DNA from: Gemmatimonadota bacterium
GTDB lineage: Bacteria; Gemmatimonadota; Gemmatimonadetes; Gemmatimonadales; GWC2-71-9
NCBI GenBank assembly: GCA_004357415.1
Contig: SMVY01000016.1
Span: forward strand, 1 to 9,203
Direction of reading: 5' to 3'
DNA: 9,203 nucleotides
How positions within the stretch are numbered: position 1 is the stretch's first letter; each line of letters begins with the position of its first letter. This document shows positions 1-8,621 of the stretch, piece after piece. The position numbers and the translations under genes are program-made. The notes beneath the pieces are model-generated. The model was not told the origin of the DNA and did not search any database. It worked only from the letters and a program-made list of their open reading frames with translations.

Positions 1-912
1 CCGCTCGCGGAACGCCGCCACCATCTTCACCACGTCTGCCTGAACCTCGTCGCTGGTAAACGCCTCCAACGCGGCCCACTGGGACGGCTGTGATGCGGCG
101 CTGGTCGTGTGCGACTGTATCGCCGACATGGCCTGGAACAATTCCGTCGGCGCCAGCGCCGCCCCGAGGCGCCATCCGGTCATGGCGTAGGCCTTGCTAG
201 CCCCGTAGATGACGACGGTGCGCTCGAGAAGCTCGTCTTCGAGGTCGAGCATCGACGCCGCCGGCTTCGATCCATAGGAAATCAGCCGGTAGATCTCATC
301 CGAGATGACCCAGATGCCGTGGCCATGGGCCCACTCCGCCAACGCCTTCAACTCCGAATAGGTGTACACCGATCCCGTCGGATTGCACGGCGAATTGAGG
401 ATGAGTCCCTTGGTCAGCTTGTCGACCCGGCGCTCGAGATCGTCGACGCTCACCTTGAGACCCCACTCGGGATCGCCCGGCACCGGCACCGGTTCCGCGC
501 GGGCCAGCCGCACGATCTGGGGATAGGACACCCACGCAGGTGTCGGAATGAGCACCTTGTCGTGCGGTCCGAACAGGGCGAAGCAGGCGTTGAACACCGC
601 CTGCTTGGCCCCGGTGGTGACGATGATGTTGTCGGGATTGACCGCCCGCCCGTTGCTCAGGCGTGACAGGTTCGCCGCGATGGCGGTGCGCAACTCGGGA
701 ACGCCCGCGTTGGGCGCGTAGTGGGTCTTTCCGCGATTGATGGCCGCGATCCCCGCCTGGGAAGCCCGCGCCGGCGTCACGAAGTCTGGCTCGCCCACTC
801 CCAGATCGATGACGTCCTCCCCGGCCGCCTTGCGGCGCTTGGCCTCGTTCGAGATCGCCACCGTCTGGGACGGTTCCAGATACGCGAGATTTTCCGACAG
901 TCCTTCGGCCAT
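1..912 (-). CDS. PLP-dependent aminotransferase, class I/II (aspartate or aspartate/prephenate aminotransferase type), C-terminus cut by window edge
   Basis: Cytoplasmic transaminase of fold type I that moves an amino group between an amino acid (most likely aspartate) and a 2-oxo acid. The gene reads without interruption from ATG at 912 to base 1, giving 304 residues of a family usually near 390-400, so roughly the last 90 are outside the window. Visible signatures are GVGEPDF near residue 38, NSPCNPTG at 173-180 (Asn177 contacts PLP), SDEIY at 204-208 (Asp205 pairs with the pyridine nitrogen) and GASKAYAMTGWRLG at 237-250 (Lys240 forms the Schiff base). The C-terminal arginine that binds the substrate carboxylate is not visible. 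AGGAGG at 918-923 lies 5 nt before the ATG and fixes the start. The motif style is that of the bacterial 1b aspartate aminotransferases, some of which also accept prephenate. Substrate cannot be settled from this sequence. It diverges from the helicase-like gene. Confidence 0.95.
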   Translation of the reverse strand, partial: MAEGLSENLAYLEPSQTVAISNEAKRRKAAGEDVIDLGVGEPDFVTPARASQAGIAAINRGKTHYAPNAGVPELRTAIAANLSRLSNGRAVNPDNIIVTTGAKQAVFNACFALFGPHDKVLIPTPAWVSYPQIVRLARAEPVPVPGDPEWGLKVSVDDLERRVDKLTKGLILNSPCNPTGSVYTYSELKALAEWAHGHGIWVISDEIYRLISYGSKPAASMLDLEDELLERTVVIYGASKAYAMTGWRLGAALAPTELFQAMSAIQSHTTSAASQPSQWAALEAFTSDEVQADVVKMVAAFRER

Positions 913-944
913 CCTGGCCTCCTGGTCCGGTGCGTGGTCGGGGA

Positions 945-973
945 AAGCTCCCCTCGTCGCCAGAGCCTGTCAA
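945..973 (-). promoter_or_regulatory. possible promoter of the aminotransferase gene
   Basis: On the minus strand a perfect -35 hexamer TTGACA lies at 973-968, followed after 17 nt by GAGCTT (950-945), a poor -10. Its place, about 55 nt upstream of the ATG at 912, suits a promoter. The weak -10 keeps this tentative. Confidence 0.25.
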
Positions 974-1068
974 CACCGCCGCGACCGCCGCGGAGTGGCC
1001 TGGCCCGGTGAATTGCGGTAGCTTCCCCACCCTTCACCGAACAGCTATTTGACAATCGAGGGTGTGTC

Positions 1069-2466
1069 TTGGAAAAAGAACTGTCGCGGGATGCTACCCG
1101 CGCCGCAGACATCGAACCGACCGTGGCCAGAGGCGGCAACGTGGTGGCCGTCATGCCACCATCGGCGGTATACCTGAAACCGGCGCTGGCCGCCCTGTCA
1201 CATCGCGCGGAGGGGGAGGGCCTACAGCTACTCGTCCTGGCGAGCGACGCCATGCTCCCTTCGGTGGAACACGTGCTCAACGAGGCGTGGCGCGATGCCG
1301 GCGGGACCGTTCTCGCCGCCCGGGCCGCAGGCCGGGCCCTGAATCTCCTCAACCAGGAACGGGTGACCGCGCTCGTCTGCAGCCCGGACACGGCGCTCGC
1401 CCTCCTGGCCCGTTCGTCGCTCCCCCTCGACTCGGCTCCCACGGTCCTGCTGGCCTGGCCGGAAACGTGGGACGACGACAGTGCCCTCATCGGACTGATG
1501 CAGGATCTCCCCGCCGAGGCGCAGCGAATCCTCTACACGGCTGCGCCCCGCCAGGCCGAGCGGTTGGCGGAGCGCTACCTGCGCAAGGCCTTCGTCCTCG
1601 GTGCACCCCCACACGGGACGTCGTTGCCCGTCATCGAGCAATCCATCACCGTGGTTTCCGTTTCGGGGATCGACATCGGGACCGCGGTGCGGCAGGCCCT
1701 CGATCTCCTGCAACCGACCTCGGGAGTGGTATGGACCGCCGTAGCCGAGACCAAATCGGCCGTGGTGGACGCCCTGGCCAAGTCGCCAAACGATGTGCCG
1801 GTCACCTGCGGTGAGGTGGCGCCAGCCAAGCTGATCGTCGCGGCCGACCTCCCGATTCCCGAGGACCTCCGCCGGCTGGCCGCCGCCGCAGACCGCCTGG
1901 TCGTCCTGACCCCTCCCTGGGGACTCCCCTATCTCGTCGGCCAGGCAAGTGCGCTGGCAACGCTCCAGCTCCCCGGGGCCGCCGACGAGGTCGACCGGAC
2001 GCTCGCCAAACAGCGGTCCCGGATCGAGGGAGTGCTCGAGGCGGGCGGCAGTGACCTCGATCGCGCGATCAACGCCCTTACCCCGCTATTCGAGCACCGC
2101 GACCCCACCCTGGTGGCCGGAGCCCTCTACCGGCTGTGGACCACCGAATCGCTCCCCGAGCCCAAACCGATGCCAGGGCCACCCTCCCCGCCAGCCCCCA
2201 GGAAGGGACGGCCGGCCGGCCACGGACGCTCCACCAAGGTGTTCGTCACGGCCGGAAAGAAGGACGGGGCCACCCCGGCAGACTTCGTGGCCATGCTGAC
2301 ACGCGACCTCAAGGTCCCACCGGAACACATCGGGAAGATCGAGTTGCGCGAGACCTTCTCGCTCATCGAGCTCCCCGCCGACGAAGCGCAGGCGGTGGCC
2401 GATGCGCTCACCGGCCGCACTATCCGGCGTCGCAAGATCATCGCCCGCCTGGAGCGGCAGCGCTGA
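1069..2466 (+). CDS. degenerate DEAD-box helicase-like protein (pseudo-helicase) with C-terminal DbpA-type RNA-binding domain
   Basis: 465 residues, starting at TTG 1069 with GAGGG (1058-1062) 6 nt upstream; no ATG or GTG in this frame fits better. The order follows DeaD/CsdA helicases: a RecA-like domain (about 20-185), a shortened second RecA-like domain (about 186-300), a helical dimerisation-like segment (305-357, ending in a D-P-x-x-V-A-G-A-L-Y pattern), a Pro-rich linker (358-386) and a DbpA RNA-binding domain (388-462, PF03880 type). The catalytic motifs have decayed: at motif I GSGKT is replaced by PPSAVY (30-35), DEAD by WPET (130-133), SAT by TAA (157-159), the TPGR motif by SPDT (105-108), and HRIGRTGR is replaced around YLVGQASA (288-295). 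ATP hydrolysis and unwinding are therefore not expected. A role binding structured RNA, such as rRNA during ribosome assembly, is inference. The alignment is by eye; the RNA-binding domain is the surest part. Confidence 0.85.
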   Translation: MEKELSRDATRAADIEPTVARGGNVVAVMPPSAVYLKPALAALSHRAEGEGLQLLVLASDAMLPSVEHVLNEAWRDAGGTVLAARAAGRALNLLNQERVTALVCSPDTALALLARSSLPLDSAPTVLLAWPETWDDDSALIGLMQDLPAEAQRILYTAAPRQAERLAERYLRKAFVLGAPPHGTSLPVIEQSITVVSVSGIDIGTAVRQALDLLQPTSGVVWTAVAETKSAVVDALAKSPNDVPVTCGEVAPAKLIVAADLPIPEDLRRLAAAADRLVVLTPPWGLPYLVGQASALATLQLPGAADEVDRTLAKQRSRIEGVLEAGGSDLDRAINALTPLFEHRDPTLVAGALYRLWTTESLPEPKPMPGPPSPPAPRKGRPAGHGRSTKVFVTAGKKDGATPADFVAMLTRDLKVPPEHIGKIELRETFSLIELPADEAQAVADALTGRTIRRRKIIARLERQR

Positions 2467-2486
2467 GGGATCCTCCGGAAACGCTT

Positions 2487-2512
2487 ACGGGCCACCCAGC
2501 GGGGTGGCCCGT
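2487..2512. terminator. strong hairpin between convergent genes, probable bidirectional terminator
   Basis: ACGGGCCACCC (2487-2497) and GGGTGGCCCGT (2502-2512) form an 11-bp perfect stem with the 4-nt loop AGCG. It lies 20 nt after the helicase-like gene's stop and 57 nt after the HU stop on the other strand, so it can serve both. Neither strand has a clear T-run after the stem, so it may act by blocking RNA polymerase or exonucleases, or with help from Rho, rather than as a textbook intrinsic terminator. Confidence 0.6.
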
Positions 2513-2569
2513 GTAGCACAATGAAGCAGGTGACGCCAATCGGCGCCTGACGACCTAAATCGTTTACTA

Positions 2570-2854
2570 CTACTTGTTTACCAGCTCCTTCAGTGCCTTG
2601 GCGGGACGGAATGCCGCAACCTTGGACGCCTTGATCTGGATCGTCGCACCAGTCTGCGGATTACGGCCCTGCCGGGCGGCGCGCTTGCGGACCTCGAAAT
2701 TGCCGAACCCGGCGATCTGGACCTTGTTGCCCTTCTTGAGGGCTTTGGGGATGACGCCGTCGGTCGCGAAGATCGCGTCGATGATCTCCGAAGCCTGGGC
2801 CTTGGACGTATCCAGGCTGACAGCGAGCGCGTCCACCATCTCTTGCTTGTTCAC
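2570..2854 (-). CDS. hup: HU family nucleoid-associated DNA-binding protein
   Basis: A 94-residue histone-like protein that binds and bends DNA as a dimer and compacts the nucleoid. The length is standard for HU. GFGNFEVRKRAARQGRNPQTG covers residues 49-69 and is the HU/IHF signature: basic beta arms with the intercalating Pro66 in RNPQTG. The C-terminus KVAAFRPAKALKELV also fits. The start is GTG at 2854, chosen because AAGGAG (2866-2861 on the minus strand) sits 6 nt upstream and the protein then begins MNKQEMVDAL as HU proteins do. The reading frame stays open upstream to an ATG at 2986, but those extra 44 residues are unlike HU. IHF is less likely, as there are no IHF-specific extensions. 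The gene stands alone, convergent with the helicase-like gene and divergent from tdk. Confidence 0.97.
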   Translation of the reverse strand: MNKQEMVDALAVSLDTSKAQASEIIDAIFATDGVIPKALKKGNKVQIAGFGNFEVRKRAARQGRNPQTGATIQIKASKVAAFRPAKALKELVNK

Positions 2855-2969
2855 GAAACTCTCCTTGAATGAGGAATGCGGGAACGTACCAAATCTCCTC
2901 GGCGCTGGTCGTGGGTGCCAGCCGGACTCCCAAGACCACGATCGCCGGAAGTGCCCTGTTTGCGGCCTC

Positions 2970-2999
2970 AATATCGGTACAAACACCAGAAAACCGCAA
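2970..2999 (-). promoter_or_regulatory. possible promoter of the HU gene
   Basis: On the minus strand TTGCGG (2999-2994) is followed after 18 nt by GATATT (2975-2970), inside the most AT-rich patch of the 221-nt HU-tdk intergenic region. Transcription would start near 2963 and leave a leader of about 110 nt. Both boxes are imperfect. Confidence 0.35.
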
Positions 3000-3020
3000 G
3001 AGATGGGCTTTGCGGGCTTC

Positions 3021-3049
3021 TTGACCCTCCTCCACCCGTGGGCTATCCT
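3021..3049 (+). promoter_or_regulatory. sigma70-type promoter of tdk-coaE
   Basis: TTGACC (3021-3026), a 17-nt spacer and TATCCT (3044-3049) make a good housekeeping promoter. The expected transcription start is near 3056, about 20 nt before the tdk ATG. The spacing and the -10 hexamer are the same as at the gcvH promoter. Confidence 0.75.
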
Positions 3050-3068
3050 CCCGCGGCTCGACGGGAGG
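3047..3068. repeat. inverted repeat spanning the tdk -10 box and Shine-Dalgarno
   Basis: CCTCCCG (3047-3053) and CGGGAGG (3062-3068) are perfect complements around an 8-nt centre. The left arm overlaps the -10 hexamer and the right arm contains the ribosome binding site GGGAGG (3063-3068). With transcription starting near 3056 the left arm would not be in the mRNA, so a DNA operator or plain coincidence is likelier than an RNA switch. Confidence 0.35.
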
Positions 3069-3075
3069 CAGGGAG

Positions 3076-3681
3076 ATGTACTACGGTCGCCAGGCCGGAT
3101 GGATCGAAGTCATTAGCGGCGTGATGTTCAGTGGCAAGAGCGAAGAACTCATCCGGCGCGTGCGTCGGGCCATCATCGCTCGCCAGCGCGTTCAGGTGTT
3201 CAAATCACATCTCGACGCCCGGTACGCCGGGCTCTACAGCGTGTCCAGCCACGACGGCGCGGAGCTGCAAGCCATTCCGATCGACGGGGCGGACGAAGTC
3301 CTCCGGCACCTGGAGGCCGACATAGAAATGGTCGCCATCGACGAGGTCCAGTTCCTGGACGAGGGCGTGATCGACGTCGTCACCGACTTGGCGGGTCGCG
3401 GAATTCGTGTCGCCGTGGCCGGCACGGACACCGACTTCCGGGGGGAGCCGTTCGGCACCATGGGACACCTGATGGCCATCGCCGAGCAGGTGACCAAGCT
3501 TCAAGCCATTTGCGTACGATGCGGCGACCTCGCCTGCCGCAACCAGCGCCTCATCGACGGCCGCCCGGCGCGATACGACTCTCCCACCATCATGGTCGGC
3601 GGACAGGAGACCTACGAAGCCCGCTGCCGCCACTGTCACGAGGTTCCGCGCGAGGACGAGGACCAGACGGCGCTGCTGTAG
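3076..3681 (+). CDS. tdk: thymidine kinase (type II, TK1-like)
   Basis: Phosphorylates thymidine to dTMP with ATP in the cytoplasm, the thymidine salvage step. At 201 residues it matches the bacterial TK1-like family. Visible parts are the P-loop SGVMFSGKSEEL (14-25, Lys21), the Walker B and catalytic segment VAIDEVQFLD (86-95, catalytic Glu90), the AGTDTDFRGEPFG segment (115-127) typical of the family, and the structural zinc site from CVRC (146-149) and CRHC (184-187). The lasso region VGGQETYEARC before the second Cys pair also fits. The ATG at 3076 follows GGGAGG (3063-3068) with a 7-nt gap. It is the first gene of a probable two-gene transcript with coaE, 26 nt downstream. All catalytic and zinc residues are present, so it should be active. 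Confidence 0.98.
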   Translation: MYYGRQAGWIEVISGVMFSGKSEELIRRVRRAIIARQRVQVFKSHLDARYAGLYSVSSHDGAELQAIPIDGADEVLRHLEADIEMVAIDEVQFLDEGVIDVVTDLAGRGIRVAVAGTDTDFRGEPFGTMGHLMAIAEQVTKLQAICVRCGDLACRNQRLIDGRPARYDSPTIMVGGQETYEARCRHCHEVPREDEDQTALL

Positions 3682-3707
3682 CGAACGCGCTCTCGGATCA
3701 CCTTGTC

Positions 3708-4310
3708 ATGTTGAACGTCGCACTCACCGGAAACGTCGCCGCGGGCAAGTCGATCGTCGCGCAGCTGTTCAAGAAATGGGGCGCCACACTAATCGACAGC
3801 GACGTCATCGTCCGGGAACTGCAACAGCCCGGGAGCGAGGTCCTCGACCAGATCGTGCAAACGTTCGGGCCCGACATCCTGCTGCATGACGGGACGCTCG
3901 ATCGGGCATCCCTCAGACACCGTGTCATGAGCGACGCGGCCGCCCGCAGGTCACTCAACGCCATCGTCCACCCAGCGGTGCTGGCCCGTCGCCAGATCCT
4001 GGAGGAGGCGGCTCGGGCTCGAGGCGACGCCATTCTGGTGAGCGACATCCCCCTCCTGTTCGAAGCGGCCGATCCGGAGGCGTTCGACGTGATCGTCCTG
4101 GTCGACGCTCCACCCATGACGCGCAAGGCGCGGCTGGTGGAGAAGCGCGGCCTCGACCCCCTCGAAGCGGATCGGCTGCTGGCGGCCCAGGACCCCACGG
4201 AGACCAAGCGCGAGCGCAGCGATTACCTCATCGACAACGACGGAACGCCGGCCGAACTCGAGCGTGCGGCGCGAGCCGTCTGGCAGGCTCTGGAGGCCCG
4301 GGCCGACTAA
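3708..4310 (+). CDS. coaE: dephospho-CoA kinase
   Basis: Catalyses the last step of coenzyme A synthesis: ATP-dependent phosphorylation of the ribose 3'-hydroxyl of dephospho-CoA. 200 residues is the usual length. Seen are the P-loop TGNVAAGKS (7-15; the family more often has GGIGSGKS), LIDSDVIVREL (28-38) with the catalytic Asp pair, AIVHP (85-89), VSDIPLLFE (111-119) and a QDPTETKRERSDYLIDNDG tail matching the family's Q..EK..AD..I.N.G pattern. The ATG at 3708 is chosen because the protein then starts right at the P-loop strand; the frame is open further upstream but would overlap tdk by about 170 nt. No good Shine-Dalgarno is visible before it, so translation may be coupled to tdk, which ends 26 nt earlier. 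Confidence 0.96.
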   Translation: MLNVALTGNVAAGKSIVAQLFKKWGATLIDSDVIVRELQQPGSEVLDQIVQTFGPDILLHDGTLDRASLRHRVMSDAAARRSLNAIVHPAVLARRQILEEAARARGDAILVSDIPLLFEAADPEAFDVIVLVDAPPMTRKARLVEKRGLDPLEADRLLAAQDPTETKRERSDYLIDNDGTPAELERAARAVWQALEARAD

Positions 4311-4320
4311 CCGAAACCGC

Positions 4321-4349
4321 TTGATTTCGAGCCTCTCAGCGGGTATCCT
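4321..4349 (+). promoter_or_regulatory. sigma70-type promoter of gcvH
   Basis: TTGATT (4321-4326), 17 nt, then TATCCT (4344-4349), in the 81-nt gap after coaE. The expected start of transcription is near 4356, giving a leader of about 36 nt. That is too short for a glycine riboswitch, and none is visible. The block TATCCTCCC repeats that of the tdk promoter. Confidence 0.75.
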
Positions 4350-4391
4350 CCCTGCCCAAACGCTACCCCTCTACCGCAACAGGGAGTCCTG

Positions 4392-4784
4392 GTGTCCAAC
4401 GTTCCCGACAGTCTGCGCTACACCAGCGAACACGAATACCTCAAGCAGACCGACGACCCGGCCATCGTGGAAATCGGCATCACCGATTACGCCCAAGGCG
4501 AACTCGGCGACATCGTTTTCGTCAGCCTCCCGAACGTCGGCGACACGTTCGAGGAGGGGGATTCGTTCGGAACCATCGAGGCGGTCAAAGCCGTGTCGGA
4601 GCTTTATTCTCCCTTGGGGGGAGAGGTGGTAGAGGTCAACGTGGAACTCGATGCCGATCCGGCAGCGATCAACCGGGACGCCTACGGCGAAGGCTGGATG
4701 GTCAGGCTCAAGATGACCGAGCCGGCCGACTTCGAGCGCCTCATGGACACCGACGCCTACAAGATGCACATCGGGGAAGATTGA
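4392..4784 (+). CDS. gcvH: glycine cleavage system H protein (lipoyl carrier)
   Basis: The 130-residue lipoyl-carrying shuttle of the glycine cleavage system. Its lipoamide arm accepts the aminomethyl group from GcvP, passes it to GcvT and is then reoxidised by dihydrolipoyl dehydrogenase. It begins RYTSEHEYL (9-17), as GcvH proteins do. The lipoylation motif is GTIEAVKAVSELYSP (60-74), so Lys66 is the modified residue; the most common form of the motif is ESVKAVS. The C-terminal GEGWMVRLKM motif is also typical. The start is GTG 4392, with AGGGAG (4381-4386) 5 nt upstream. gcvP and a lipoyl/octanoyl transferase follow on the same strand, so substrate, partner and modifying enzyme are encoded together. 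Confidence 0.98.
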   Translation: MSNVPDSLRYTSEHEYLKQTDDPAIVEIGITDYAQGELGDIVFVSLPNVGDTFEEGDSFGTIEAVKAVSELYSPLGGEVVEVNVELDADPAAINRDAYGEGWMVRLKMTEPADFERLMDTDAYKMHIGED

Positions 4785-4820
4785 GCCCCTTGGTGGACAT
4801 CAGCCAATCATGCAACGCAT

Positions 4821-4847
4821 CGCCCCGTGGACGTCCTCGGGGCGTTT
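4821..4847 (+). terminator. GC hairpin with short T-run between gcvH and gcvP, possible attenuator
   Basis: CGCCCCG (4821-4827) pairs with CGGGGCG (4838-4844) around a 10-nt loop, and TTT follows at once (4845-4847). It lies 37 nt after the gcvH stop and before the gcvP start. The T-run is short, so partial termination or mRNA end protection is more likely than a full stop. No separate gcvP promoter was recognised. Confidence 0.45.
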
Positions 4848-4878
4848 CACCATTCGGGCGCATAGAAGAGACAGGACC

Positions 4879-7767
<2,889 letters not shown>

Positions 7768-7783
7768 GGGGAACGAGCAAACC

Positions 7784-8557
7784 GTGCGGTGGACCCTGGT
7801 ACAGGAGGAGGAGGCCCGTCCCGGCTGGTACAACATGGCCGTCGACATGGCCTTGCTCGAACTCAGCGCCCGACACGGTGAAGGATTCCTTCGGCTGTAC
7901 CAGTGGACGCCGCACTGCCTCTCCTTCGGCCGCCACGAGCCGGCCGTCAAACGCTACGACCGAGACACTATCGCGGCCCTGGGCCTGGACGTGGTCCGCC
8001 GGCCGACCGGTGGCCGGGCCGTGTGGCACGGCCGCGAGCTGACCTACGCGGTCACGGCCCCCACGGAGGCGTTCGGCCCCTTGCCGGCCGCCTACCGCAC
8101 CATTCACCAAACACTGCGCCGGGCCCTGGCCGATCTCGGTGCCGACGCCACCCTCGCCCCATCCCCCCCGCGTGGACGGCAACATCGACTCGACGCCGGC
8201 GCCTGTTTCGCCCAGCCGGTTGGCGGGGAGATCATGGTCGGCGGACGCAAGGTGGTGGGCAGCGCGCAGATGCGCCGGGGCAACGTGTTTCTGCAACACG
8301 GCTCCGTCCTCCTCGACGACGATCAACGCATGGTTGCCCGGGTGACACGAGGCGACCCGCCGGATGGAACGGAAGCCCCACTCAACCGGCTCCTCGGCAC
8401 CCCGGTCGCCGCCGGCGACCTGGCCGATGCCATCGCGGCCACCGCCCGCCACTGGACCGGCGAGTGGCTTGAGGACGACCGCAAGGACGAACGTGCCGAG
8501 GTGGCCGCGGTACACAGCGGCCGTTTTCGCAGCAGCGAGTGGACCTGGCACCGCTGA
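7784..8557 (+). CDS. lipoyl/octanoyl transferase or lipoate-protein ligase, LipM/LplA family
   Basis: A 257-residue protein of the BPL/LplA/LipB fold, which attaches octanoyl or lipoyl groups to lysines of carrier domains such as GcvH. Motifs: RRPTGGRAVWHG (72-83), the acyl-binding loop, and GGRKVVGSAQ (153-162) with the catalytic-type Lys156, then the FLQHGSVLLD strand. Cys141 in ACFAQPVGGEI is at the place of the active-site Cys of the octanoyltransferase LipM, whereas E. coli-type LplA ligases lack it, so transfer from octanoyl-ACP is more likely than an ATP-dependent ligase reaction. Start GTG 7784, with a purine-rich AGGGGGAACGAG stretch upstream; the gap to the gcvP stop is only 16 nt, so one transcript is likely. 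An in-frame ATG at 7712 would overlap gcvP by 56 nt and adds an Arg/Pro-rich extension not seen in the family. GcvH, encoded two genes upstream, is the obvious target. Confidence 0.9.
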   Translation: MRWTLVQEEEARPGWYNMAVDMALLELSARHGEGFLRLYQWTPHCLSFGRHEPAVKRYDRDTIAALGLDVVRRPTGGRAVWHGRELTYAVTAPTEAFGPLPAAYRTIHQTLRRALADLGADATLAPSPPRGRQHRLDAGACFAQPVGGEIMVGGRKVVGSAQMRRGNVFLQHGSVLLDDDQRMVARVTRGDPPDGTEAPLNRLLGTPVAAGDLADAIAATARHWTGEWLEDDRKDERAEVAAVHSGRFRSSEWTWHR

Positions 8558-8563
8558 CGCGAC

Positions 8564-8592
8564 TTGGCCCGGTGCCCCTTGTGTGTGATATT
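8564..8592 (+). promoter_or_regulatory. possible promoter of the substrate-binding protein gene
   Basis: TTGGCC (8564-8569), 17 nt, then GATATT (8587-8592) with TGT directly before it, as in an extended -10. It falls in the 64-nt gap after the lipoyl-transferase gene. The -35 box is weak and readthrough from the gcv genes is also possible, since no terminator is seen in the gap. Confidence 0.4.
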
Positions 8593-8621
8593 GCTGCATC
8601 CTCCCATCGGAGCTTCCTCAC

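Noticed and set aside
1049..1054. Perfect TTGACA on the plus strand just before the helicase-like gene
   Set aside because: A -10 at 17 nt would fall at 1072-1077 inside the coding region, and the bases there (GAAAAA) do not resemble one.
1062..1814. 250-codon open frame on the plus strand beginning at GTG 1062
   Set aside because: It overlaps the helicase-like gene in another frame and reads as Arg/Gly/Pro-rich protein without any family pattern, as expected of shadow frames in GC-rich DNA.
2900..2930. TGGCAC-like -24 box of a sigma54 promoter upstream of HU on the minus strand
   Set aside because: No TTGC-type -12 box at the required distance.
2855..2986. Upstream extension of HU to ATG 2986
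   Set aside because: Adds 44 residues unlike any HU; the AAGGAG site and the MNKQEM start support GTG 2854.
3690..3710. Possible remnant of a 16S rRNA 3' end (GGATCACCTT)
   Set aside because: Only about ten bases match and there is no rRNA helix around them; it sits in a short gap between two genes.
4311..4391. Glycine riboswitch in front of gcvH
   Set aside because: The gap is only 81 nt and includes the promoter; no room for the aptamer and none of its conserved structure is seen.
4810..4878. Upstream start for gcvP at ATG 4810
   Set aside because: Adds 23 residues not expected in the family and would put the GC hairpin inside the coding sequence.
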